From contig NZ_CADCJB010000001.1 of assembly GCF_902801725.1 (NCBI RefSeq), positions 1-64,000 on the forward strand: DNA of 64,000 nt. Direction: 5' to 3'. The stretch is from an uncultured Methanobrevibacter sp. Lineage in GTDB: Archaea > Methanobacteriota > Methanobacteria > Methanobacteriales > Methanobacteriaceae. This document shows, piece after piece, positions 57,158-64,000 of the stretch (the stretch's first letter is position 1; each line of letters begins with the position of its first letter). Position numbers and translations under genes: made by a program. Below the pieces are notes generated by a model. It was not told the DNA's origin, made no database searches, and was given only the letters and a program-made list of their open reading frames with translations.

Positions 57158-57181
57158 AATCTAAGAAAAAATTCTTAGATT
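57158..57181. terminator. Bidirectional hairpin terminator
   Basis: A perfect 10-bp stem AATCTAAGAA / TTCTTAGATT with an AAAA loop (57158-57181) is followed by a T run on the plus strand and preceded by an A run. It lies between the convergent glycosyltransferase and marker protein 11 genes and overlaps the latter's stop codon. Confidence 0.7.
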
Positions 57182-58118
57182 ATTTTTTATCATAAGCTTT
57201 TACTGCTTCTTCTACATCATTATAGAGTCCAAGTGCCGCTAAAGCACCAACTTTTCCTTGATTACCAGTTACTGCAATCAAAGGAATGTTTAATTCTTCG
57301 GCAGTTTCTTCTGCAGTTTCAATATCCATCATACCTGATTTTGTAGCTATTGAATATTCCCTTAATTTTTCAGGAATATCAAGACCTTCCAATATGGCTA
57401 TAGCTGTTTTATCAGATAATGTATCTCTTTTAAGAATTTCGATAACTCTGTTTATCAAATCTTCCTTTTTTGATTCTTCAACAGCAAATGTAAGAGCAAT
57501 TGATACGCAATTTTGAGTTTTATGAGGATTATGAGGATACAATTGAACAATAATATGATCTAAGTATTCATAGCCTTCGCTTGCAAGTTCAACACCTAAA
57601 TTATGAGCCATTGTCCAAGTAGCTCCCGCATCTTTAGTGTCTGTATCATCAACACCAATAACAACTTTTTTAAGTTTTGGGGTTACAACAGTAGCCTTTC
57701 CTACTTTTGAACCACCACCGGTTTCAATTAGTTCAATGTATTTGACACCTTCACCCATTCCTCTGCACATTCCTGCACCTACACCAGCACCTGCAAGTCC
57801 AGCATGAGTCACTTTTACTTCATTTCCGTCAACAACGATTTCATCAATCCCTGCAGCATTAAAGCTGGCTTTAAGGTCAAGGGGTGCACTGCCGACATGA
57901 CATGAATAAACATGCTTGTTTCCATCACGGTATGCAGAATCAATCAATTCAGAATTATTACGGTACTGGTTTAATAGCCAATGAGACCCTGAAATGCAAG
58001 GGTGGTATTCAACAATTTCGACTTTGTCTCCGTCCACCATTGTTAAAACTTTTTGATATGGTGCAATCCAGGGGTCTTTAAATTTTTCTTTAAGTTCATT
58101 AGGTTTTAGGATTTCCAT
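57180..58118 (-). CDS. Methanogenesis marker protein 11
   Basis: 312 residues. The N-terminal half is rich in conserved motifs (HPCISGSHWLLNQYR, SCHVGSAPLDLKASFNAAGIDE, HAGLAGAGVGAGMCRGMGEGVKYIE). The C-terminal half has a TiaS-like segment (KVVIGVDDTDTKDAGATWTMAHNLG) followed by QLYPHNPHKTQNCVSIALTFAV. This matches the methanogen-specific marker 11 family of unknown function, found in essentially all methanogens. It follows ribH by 8 bp on the same strand. Confidence 0.92.
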   Translation of the reverse strand: MEILKPNELKEKFKDPWIAPYQKVLTMVDGDKVEIVEYHPCISGSHWLLNQYRNNSELIDSAYRDGNKHVYSCHVGSAPLDLKASFNAAGIDEIVVDGNEVKVTHAGLAGAGVGAGMCRGMGEGVKYIELIETGGGSKVGKATVVTPKLKKVVIGVDDTDTKDAGATWTMAHNLGVELASEGYEYLDHIIVQLYPHNPHKTQNCVSIALTFAVEESKKEDLINRVIEILKRDTLSDKTAIAILEGLDIPEKLREYSIATKSGMMDIETAEETAEELNIPLIAVTGNQGKVGALAALGLYNDVEEAVKAYDKK

Positions 58119-58126
58119 GTAATCAT

Positions 58127-58543
58127 CTAAATTTCTTTTAATCTGTCACACATTTTAATGGCTGCTTCAACTGCACTTTTTGCGTTTTTGACACGTCTGT
58201 GTGCATCCATTCTAGTCATTCCAGGACCAGTAATTCCTAAAGCAACTGGTGTGTCATATTCTAGAGCTAAATCTGCAATCTTACGGGAAGAATGTTGAGC
58301 CACGATTTGATCATGGTCTGTAGCACCTTCAATAACGGCACCTAATGTGATAATTGCATCATACTCGCCTTTTTGCAATAATTTTTTTATTACAAGTGGC
58401 ATATCAAATACACCAGGCACAGCCACAACTTTTGTAATTTCACAGTCTCTGTTTCTAGCTTCTGCTTTAGCTAATTCTAGCATCATTTGTGTAATGTCAT
58501 AGTTAAATTCTGCTACTACTGCAGCAATTTCATATTTTACCAT
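58127..58543 (-). CDS. ribH: 6,7-dimethyl-8-ribityllumazine synthase
   Basis: 138 residues. AAVVAEFNYDITQMMLELA, VVAVPGVFDMPLVIKKLL and LGAVIEGATDHDQIVAQH (catalytic His) are lumazine synthase signatures. It joins the RibB product with the pyrimidine intermediate to make the riboflavin precursor. GGAG lies upstream of ATG 58543. No riboswitch is seen at this locus, in contrast to ribB. Confidence 0.94.
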   Translation of the reverse strand: MVKYEIAAVVAEFNYDITQMMLELAKAEARNRDCEITKVVAVPGVFDMPLVIKKLLQKGEYDAIITLGAVIEGATDHDQIVAQHSSRKIADLALEYDTPVALGITGPGMTRMDAHRRVKNAKSAVEAAIKMCDRLKEI

Positions 58544-58558
58544 TTTTTCATCTCCTTT

Positions 58559-58669
58559 TTAAGCTCCTTGGAATAATAAAAGCATAAATCCTGCAACCCC
58601 ACTTAATACCATAATGAATATAATAAAAAGTGCAGCTAATTGAATTTTACTTAATTTTTTAAAATCCAT
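58559..58669 (-). CDS. Small single-pass membrane protein (36 residues)
   Basis: MDFKKLSKIQ followed by one hydrophobic helix (LAALFIIFIMVLSGVAGFML) and LLFQGA. A clear GGAG lies about 10 nt upstream. It is placed tightly between leuB (23 bp) and ribH (15 bp) in the same direction, and the frame is compact with no slack. The short basic N-terminus predicts an N-in topology. I do not recognise the family; a translocon- or transferase-associated small subunit is one possibility. Confidence 0.7.
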   Translation of the reverse strand: MDFKKLSKIQLAALFIIFIMVLSGVAGFMLLLFQGA

Positions 58670-58692
58670 ATTTTTTTTCTCCTTATTTTAAT

Positions 58693-59700
58693 TTATAAAT
58701 AATTTTTAATAGCTTCGGCTACTTCCATAGTACTTGCTGAACCACCCAAATCTCTTGTTAAGGTTTTACCTTCATTAAGTACTTTTAATATAGCAGCATC
58801 AAATCTTTCCGCCTCTTCGTTTTCACCGATATATCTAAGCATCATAATTGCTGAAAGCATCATTGCTATTGGATTTGCTTTACCTTCACCTGCTATGTCC
58901 GGTGCAGAACCGTGAACCGGTTCAAATAAAGCTCCATTTTCACCAATGTTTGCGGATGGGATTACTCCAAGTCCTCCAACGAGTCCTGCGCCTTCATCGG
59001 ATAAGATATCACCGAATAGATTAGTGGTCACTATCACTTCAAAACTTTGCGGTTGAGTAATTAGATACATTGCGGTTGCATCCACGTAAAAGTCTTCGGT
59101 TTCAATTTCAGGGTATCTCTCAGCCACTTCATAGAAAACCTCTTTGAATAGTCCATCACTTTTCTTTAATACATTGGCTTTATGAACTGCTGTAACTTTG
59201 CTTTTATTGTTTTCTTTTGCATAGTTAAATGCATAATCAATAATGCGCTCTTCTGCTTTTCTTGTAATGATACGTTTAGCAATTGCACCATCTTCGGTTA
59301 ATTCCTCTTCACCTGCGATGTATAAACCTTCGGTATTCTCACGCACAATCATGAAATCAACGTCATCAAACAATGCATTTGTATTAGGATAAGTTTTAAC
59401 AGGCCTTAAATTAGCATACATTTTCATTTCTTGGCGTATTTTAACAATAACGTCTGCAGCGGTTTCTCCTGCAGCACCAAATAAACAAGCATCGGCCTTT
59501 CTAATGATATCTAAAGTCTCTTTAGGAAGCGGATTTCCGTTTTTTTCACCGCATTCATCTCCAGCTTCACCGTAAATATAGTCGAATCCGATGTCTAATT
59601 CATCAAGTACGGATATAGTTGCTTCCATTACTTCTTTGCCTATTCCATCTCCTGGAATAACGGCAATCTGATATTTATCTTTTGTTTTTGAGGTACTCAA
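58693..59700 (-). CDS. leuB: 3-isopropylmalate dehydrogenase (isocitrate/isopropylmalate dehydrogenase family)
   Basis: 335 residues from TTG 59700, supported by GGTGGATTAA just before it. IAVIPGDGIGKEVM, NLRPVKTYPN, RENTEGLYIAGEEE, KSKVTAVHKANVLK, TNLFGDILSDEGAGLVGGLGVIPSANIG and PVHGSAPDIAGEGKANPIA define the family. Lying directly after leuC and leuD, it should oxidise 3-isopropylmalate. The homologue AksF (coenzyme B pathway) is very similar and cannot be excluded. It overlaps leuD by 26 bp. Confidence 0.85.
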   Translation of the reverse strand: MSTSKTKDKYQIAVIPGDGIGKEVMEATISVLDELDIGFDYIYGEAGDECGEKNGNPLPKETLDIIRKADACLFGAAGETAADVIVKIRQEMKMYANLRPVKTYPNTNALFDDVDFMIVRENTEGLYIAGEEELTEDGAIAKRIITRKAEERIIDYAFNYAKENNKSKVTAVHKANVLKKSDGLFKEVFYEVAERYPEIETEDFYVDATAMYLITQPQSFEVIVTTNLFGDILSDEGAGLVGGLGVIPSANIGENGALFEPVHGSAPDIAGEGKANPIAMMLSAIMMLRYIGENEEAERFDAAILKVLNEGKTLTRDLGGSASTMEVAEAIKNYL

Positions 59701-60154
59701 TTAATCCACCTTGCTCTAATATTTCTAACATGAATGGAGGTAATTTTTTGAAAGTTATTGATTCTCCATTTGCAGATGTTATACATCCTTTTTCCATATC
59801 AACTTCTATTTCCTCTCCGTCCTCTACAATTTTTGTAATTCCCGGAGCTTCAAGAAGAGGAACTCCAACATTTGTGGCATTCCTATAAAAGATTCTTGCA
59901 AATGATTCTGCGATAACTGCAGATACTCCGATTCCTTTAAGTGAAATAGGAGCATGTTCTCTTGAAGATCCACAACCAAAATTGGTCCCTGCTACAATGA
60001 AATCTCCTTTTTTACATTTCTTGTTAAATTCAGCATCCAAACCTTCCATACAATGTTCGGATAATCTTTTTTCATCAGTGTAAATTAAATATCTTCCTGG
60101 AATAATGATGTCTGTATCAATGTCATTTCCAAATTTCCATGCAGTTCCTTTCAT
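59675..60154 (-). CDS. leuD: 3-isopropylmalate dehydratase small subunit
   Basis: 159 residues from ATG 60154 (MKGTAWKFGNDIDTDIIIPG), with AGTGAT upstream. The aconitase swivel domain has GTNFGCGSSREHAPISLKG. The specificity loop reads GRYLIYTD; isopropylmalate isomerases carry a hydrophobic residue where homoaconitases have Arg (YLRT), which favours LeuD over the coenzyme B enzyme HacB/AksE. It works with LeuC to isomerise 2- to 3-isopropylmalate. It starts 5 bp after the leuC stop. Confidence 0.87.
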   Translation of the reverse strand: MKGTAWKFGNDIDTDIIIPGRYLIYTDEKRLSEHCMEGLDAEFNKKCKKGDFIVAGTNFGCGSSREHAPISLKGIGVSAVIAESFARIFYRNATNVGVPLLEAPGITKIVEDGEEIEVDMEKGCITSANGESITFKKLPPFMLEILEQGGLIEYLKNKR

Positions 60155-60159
60155 AACAA

Positions 60160-61404
60160 TCACTCTGGCGCTACAATTTTTCCTTCAATCGCTGAAGCTG
60201 CGGCCACAGCGGCAGAAGATAGGTAAACTTTTCCTTCAGGGGAACCTTGTCTACCTTTGAAGTTTCTGTTTGAAGTGGAAAGACTTACTTCGTCAGGTCC
60301 GATTATTCCGGTGTGCCCTCCAAGACAAGGACCGCAACATGGGGCGGATACAAGCGCTCCAGCATCAACGAAGATTTTTATTAATCCTTCTTCAAGTGCT
60401 TTTGTGTATATTTCTTTGGATGCCGGTATCACTAACATTCTAACTCCTTTAGCAACTTTATTTCCTTTCAATATTTTTGCGGCATCCTGCAAATCATTTA
60501 ACCTGCCGTTTGTACAAGAGCCTAAAAAGACCTGATCAATCTCTTGGTCAACTTCACTTACAGGCTTTACATTATCGACATTGTGAGGGCAAGCGACTTG
60601 AGGCTCCAAATCGCTAACGTCAATATTTATAATATTAAGAGAGGATGAATCCAAATCGGTTTTATATACTTTATATGGTTTGTTGGAATGCTTTTCAACA
60701 TATCCTACGCTCTTTTTATCAGGTTCAACCAAACCGGTTTTTCCACCCATTTCAATTGCCATGTTACATAAGACCATTCTGTCTGAAACGCTCATGTCAG
60801 AGACGGTTTCACCTGCAAACTCACAGGCCTTATATGTTGAGCCGTCCACACCAACTTTGCCTATTATATTTAAAATAACATCTTTGGCATACACGTTTTC
60901 TTTTAATTTGCCAGTAATGTTGAATCTATTTGTTTCAGGCACTTTAAACCATAAATTGCCTTCTGCAAAAACCATGGCCATATCTGTAGAACCAATTCCT
61001 GTTGAAAATGCTCCTAAAGCTCCATGAGTACATGTATGTGAATCTGCACCTACAACAACCTCTCCTGGTACAATGTGACCTAATTCCGGGAGAATCTGAT
61101 GACATACTCCAGCATTTACATCATAAAAATGTTTGATTTTTTGTTCTTTTACGAATTTTCGCATAATGATATGATTGTTGGCTGAGTCAATTGAGTCTGC
61201 CGGAACCTGATGATCAAATGGAATAACAATTTTTGAGGGGTCCCATACTTTTTCAGCTCCAATCTTTTTAAAAGACTCTACTGAAAGAGGTCCAGTCAAA
61301 TCATGTGCCATTGCTACATCAATATTTGCTATAACAATATCTCCAGCCTCTACTTTGTCTTTACCTGATGCTTTAGCTAATATTTTTTCAGACATTGTTG
61401 GCAT
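60160..61404 (-). CDS. leuC: 3-isopropylmalate dehydratase large subunit
   Basis: 414 residues. The aconitase-type [4Fe-4S] ligands lie in [15 protein letters not shown] and [49 protein letters not shown] and [29 protein letters not shown] complete the family set. It is first in the leuC-leuD-leuB operon. GAGGTTGA lies before ATG 61404. A homoaconitase role is possible but less likely given the LeuD loop. Confidence 0.88.
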   Translation of the reverse strand: MPTMSEKILAKASGKDKVEAGDIVIANIDVAMAHDLTGPLSVESFKKIGAEKVWDPSKIVIPFDHQVPADSIDSANNHIIMRKFVKEQKIKHFYDVNAGVCHQILPELGHIVPGEVVVGADSHTCTHGALGAFSTGIGSTDMAMVFAEGNLWFKVPETNRFNITGKLKENVYAKDVILNIIGKVGVDGSTYKACEFAGETVSDMSVSDRMVLCNMAIEMGGKTGLVEPDKKSVGYVEKHSNKPYKVYKTDLDSSSLNIINIDVSDLEPQVACPHNVDNVKPVSEVDQEIDQVFLGSCTNGRLNDLQDAAKILKGNKVAKGVRMLVIPASKEIYTKALEEGLIKIFVDAGALVSAPCCGPCLGGHTGIIGPDEVSLSTSNRNFKGRQGSPEGKVYLSSAAVAAASAIEGKIVAPE

Positions 61405-61494
61405 ATTTTCAACCTCTTAATAATGATAAATATTTTTGTATTTTGAAATATATAAACTCTCTTTTTATGTGGGTTTTTTGAAGATTTATATATA

Positions 61495-62724
61495 ATGTTT
61501 GACAAATTATATTTCATGAGCAACTCATTTTTTAAAAGATTCAGAAAAAAAGAAGAACCTGTTATTGAAGAGGAACCTTCAATTTGGGAAGATAGGATTT
61601 TTTGGGTTACTACATTACAAAAAATTGCTCTTCCTGTGTTAGGAAACCTGGCAAAAAGTTCTCTTAGGAAAAAGATGCCTAACGAGTCAATTAGTGTGGA
61701 TAATAAAAAATTCACATATCTTGAAGCTTTCGCACGGGTATTTAATGGAATTGCCCCATGGCTGGAATTAGGTCCTGACAGTTCAGAAGAGGGTGAAATG
61801 AGAGAAAAATATCTTCGTTTAACATTAAAAGCTATTATGAATGCTGTTAATCCGAATAATAATGATTATATCTTTTTTGTAGAACCTAAACAATCTTTAG
61901 TTGATGTTGCTTTATTTGCTCAAGGATTACTCAGGTCAAAGAATCAAGTTTGGCCTAATTTGCCAATGGATGTCCAAGCTAAAATTATTCATGAGCTTAA
62001 GAATACAAGAGTTATTGCTCCATATGAAAATCATTGGTTGTTGTATACCGCTATGATTGAAGCTACACTTTTGGAATTTACAGGAGAATGTGATAAGGAG
62101 CGTTTGACTTATGGAATTCATAAATTCAGAGATGAATATTATATGGGCGATGCAATTTATTCCGATGGCGAATCATTTGATTTAAGTTATTATAACAGTA
62201 TAATTATTCATCCTATGCTAAATGATATTTTGGCGGTCATGAGAAAATACGGCATTTCCGACGGTGAATTTTTGGATGTTCAATTGATGAGATCATCCAG
62301 ATTAGCTGCTCAACTTGAAAGGCTTATTTCACCTGAAGGTACCTATCCTTTACTCGGAAGTTCTTTGACATATCGTTGTGGTGTTTTCCATTTATTATCT
62401 CAGGCAGCTTTGCTTAAAATTCTACCTAAAAATTTAAATCCCGCTCAAGTGAGATCAGCACTGACAAAAGTTTTAGAAAGACAATTCGGAGGTACACAAA
62501 ACTTTTCTTCTGATGGCTGGTTATTAATGGGATTAAATGGAAATCAAGTGGATTTGGCTGAAAAAGATGTTAATGTTGGCAGCCTATATTTATGCTGTTC
62601 AGTATTCTTGGCCTTAGGTTTGGAATTAGAAGATGAATTCTGGACTGAACCTGCTTGTGACTGGACTACCGTCAAAGCGTGGAATGCACAAAGCACATCA
62701 AAAGACATATCTATTGATTTTTAA
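61495..62724 (+). CDS. DUF2264 family protein
   Basis: 409 residues from ATG 61495; ATG 61516 is an alternative, and neither has a clear ribosome site. The (alpha/alpha)-barrel-like sequence (FARVFNGIAPWLELG; NPNNNDYIFFVEPKQSLVDVALFAQGLL; LYTAMIEATLLEF; YHSDGESFDLSYYNS-like YSDGESFDLSYYNS; LLGSSLTYRCGVFHLLSQAALL) fits DUF2264, a mainly bacterial family with a glycoside-lyase-like fold. Function unproven. No signal peptide is evident. It overlaps the convergent nucleotide-sugar dehydrogenase by 4 bp. Confidence 0.8.
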   Translation: MFDKLYFMSNSFFKRFRKKEEPVIEEEPSIWEDRIFWVTTLQKIALPVLGNLAKSSLRKKMPNESISVDNKKFTYLEAFARVFNGIAPWLELGPDSSEEGEMREKYLRLTLKAIMNAVNPNNNDYIFFVEPKQSLVDVALFAQGLLRSKNQVWPNLPMDVQAKIIHELKNTRVIAPYENHWLLYTAMIEATLLEFTGECDKERLTYGIHKFRDEYYMGDAIYSDGESFDLSYYNSIIIHPMLNDILAVMRKYGISDGEFLDVQLMRSSRLAAQLERLISPEGTYPLLGSSLTYRCGVFHLLSQAALLKILPKNLNPAQVRSALTKVLERQFGGTQNFSSDGWLLMGLNGNQVDLAEKDVNVGSLYLCCSVFLALGLELEDEFWTEPACDWTTVKAWNAQSTSKDISIDF

Positions 62725-63962
62725 TTTAATTCGTATAAGTTCCCGTAATTATATAATTTAATTCCTTTTGGAACTTTACTAATTATATTTTTTGTATCGA
62801 ATATTACTGGATTTTTCATATTTTTTGAAATTAAATTATAGTTAGGGTTTTTGAATTCGTTATGGTCGCATAATATTAAAATCAAATTGGCATCTTTTGT
62901 AGCCTCATCAAAACTCACGAAATCATCATTGTTAATATGCGGATCATGTATTGCTATATCATATCCGTCCTGTTTTAGTCTGGCGATAATTTCATATGCT
63001 GGACTTTCCCTGTCGTCTCCAGTATTTCCTTTATATGACACGCCAAATACTGCAATTTTACCTTCAGGAATTATTTTTTCAGCGTTTTTACAAACGAATT
63101 CCGGCATTGAATTGTTGGTGTCCCTTGCTAATTTGATGATTTTTGCAGTTTCCGGAGCTTTTGCATAGATAAAATAAGGGTCAATCGCAAGGCAGTGGCC
63201 TCCAACACCAGGGCCTGGAGAGTGCAGGTTTACCCTTGGATGCTTATTTGCCATTTTTATCACGTCCAATGCGTTTACTCCTATTTCTGCACAGATTTTA
63301 GCAAGTTCATTAGCAAGTGCAATATTGACATCTCTGAATGTGTTTTCCATACATTTTGACAATTCTGCAGTTTTTGCTTCAGTTAACATCAGGTACCCTT
63401 CAACAAATTGACCATAAACTTCTCTGGCTTTTTTAGCACATTCTGGTGTAACTCCACCAATAATTCTGTCATTGTGAACCAATTCCTCTAATATTTTTCC
63501 CGGAAGAACTCTTTCAGGACAATGAGCAAGGTACAGATCTTTTCCGATTTCAAAACCTGCATTTTCAAAAATAGGCTTTATGGTTTCATCGGTTGACATT
63601 GGAGCTATTGTCGATTCGATAATGACTGTATTTCCATTCTCCAGAAATGGAAGTATTGATTCGCATGCGCTCACGACATAACTCAAGTCACAGCTATAGT
63701 TTTCAACAATGTATGGTGTTGGCACAGTTATTATAAATGCATCTGCTTTTTGAGGAGTTAATGAAGCCACATATACTTTATTTTTAATAGCATTTTTGAT
63801 AATGTCAGATATTCCGGGCTCTTCGATGTGTATGATTCCTTTGTTTAAGTTGTTCACTATCTCTTCATTAACATCCACTCCAACGACTTCACAGTGATGT
63901 CTTGTAAACAGTGCTGCTGTTGGAAGCCCGATATAACCTTGGCCGATAATACATACTTTCAT
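62721..63962 (-). CDS. wecC: UDP-N-acetyl-D-mannosamine dehydrogenase type nucleotide-sugar dehydrogenase
   Basis: 413 residues. The NAD-binding VCIIGQGYIGLPTAALF is at the N-terminus. The catalytic Cys is in GPGVGGHCLAIDPYF, with HCPERVLPGKILEEL and FGVSYKGNTGDDRESPA further on. It oxidises a UDP-sugar (probably UDP-ManNAc) to the uronate for surface glycans. GAGGAGTTGA precedes ATG 63962. The partner epimerase is not in the window. Confidence 0.88.
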   Translation of the reverse strand: MKVCIIGQGYIGLPTAALFTRHHCEVVGVDVNEEIVNNLNKGIIHIEEPGISDIIKNAIKNKVYVASLTPQKADAFIITVPTPYIVENYSCDLSYVVSACESILPFLENGNTVIIESTIAPMSTDETIKPIFENAGFEIGKDLYLAHCPERVLPGKILEELVHNDRIIGGVTPECAKKAREVYGQFVEGYLMLTEAKTAELSKCMENTFRDVNIALANELAKICAEIGVNALDVIKMANKHPRVNLHSPGPGVGGHCLAIDPYFIYAKAPETAKIIKLARDTNNSMPEFVCKNAEKIIPEGKIAVFGVSYKGNTGDDRESPAYEIIARLKQDGYDIAIHDPHINNDDFVSFDEATKDANLILILCDHNEFKNPNYNLISKNMKNPVIFDTKNIISKVPKGIKLYNYGNLYELN

Positions 63963-64000
63963 TGTTTCAACTCCTCTCTTTTAAATATTAAGTTAATATA

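Noticed and set aside
1-64000. Search by eye for tRNA, rRNA, CRISPR arrays and transposases
   Set aside because: No cloverleaf-like sequence, repeat-spacer array or transposase motif was found; a covariance-model scan could still reveal small RNAs.

Overview
The window is from a methanogenic archaeon of the order Methanobacteriales, most likely a gut or rumen Methanobrevibacter. The evidence is a strongly A+T-rich sequence, long adhesin-like proteins, methanogenesis marker protein 11, thiol:fumarate reductase subunit A, a CTP-dependent riboflavin kinase, archaeal histone and Alba, the PolD small subunit and Orc1/Cdc6. No rRNA, tRNA, CRISPR array or intact insertion sequence was found.

Layout. 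1-6400: cell-surface region, with the 5' part of a very large adhesin-like protein (beta-helix plus DUF11 repeats) and a short secreted acidic protein. 6800-14960: a radical SAM enzyme, a ParA/ParB-N-like pair behind a palindrome-rich spacer, trpB2 with TRP boxes, a DUF1786/PHP pair, Alba and leuA. 15000-24700: a PQQ-type propeller protein with a PadR-controlled ABC exporter, gatA, a permuted CobQ-like amidotransferase with a small partner, and ribB under an FMN riboswitch. 25285-28133: a decayed adhesin-like gene. 28150-35150: ribK, tfrA, deoxyadenosine/SAH deaminase, histone, hisG, pyrB and orc1/cdc6.

35155-35788 is very probably the chromosomal replication origin. It lies beside orc1/cdc6 and carries inverted Orc1-binding (ORB) elements matching the known Methanothermobacter motif. 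A further full-length ORB lies 13 kb away, in front of the CobQ-like gene. 36300-50800 holds cobalamin/F430 genes (cbiB, cbiG, cbiH and three CbiX modules in two genes), PolD small subunit, FucA-type aldolase, a Mg2+ transporter pair, two pilin-like proteins, thiL and an AmmeMemoRadiSam enzyme. 50800-64000 holds a UbiD decarboxylase, a tandem PurE, a bacterial-type Tex protein, a membrane glycosyltransferase, marker protein 11, ribH, a leuCDB operon, a DUF2264 protein and a nucleotide-sugar dehydrogenase.

The most unusual items are the ParA system whose partner keeps the ParB N-terminal motif but no ParB DNA-binding domain, next to palindromic repeats that recur 10 kb away; the FMN riboswitch in an archaeon; the isolated ORB; and the permuted CobQ-like enzyme. 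Functional statements rest on motif recognition and recalled family knowledge; no database search was run.
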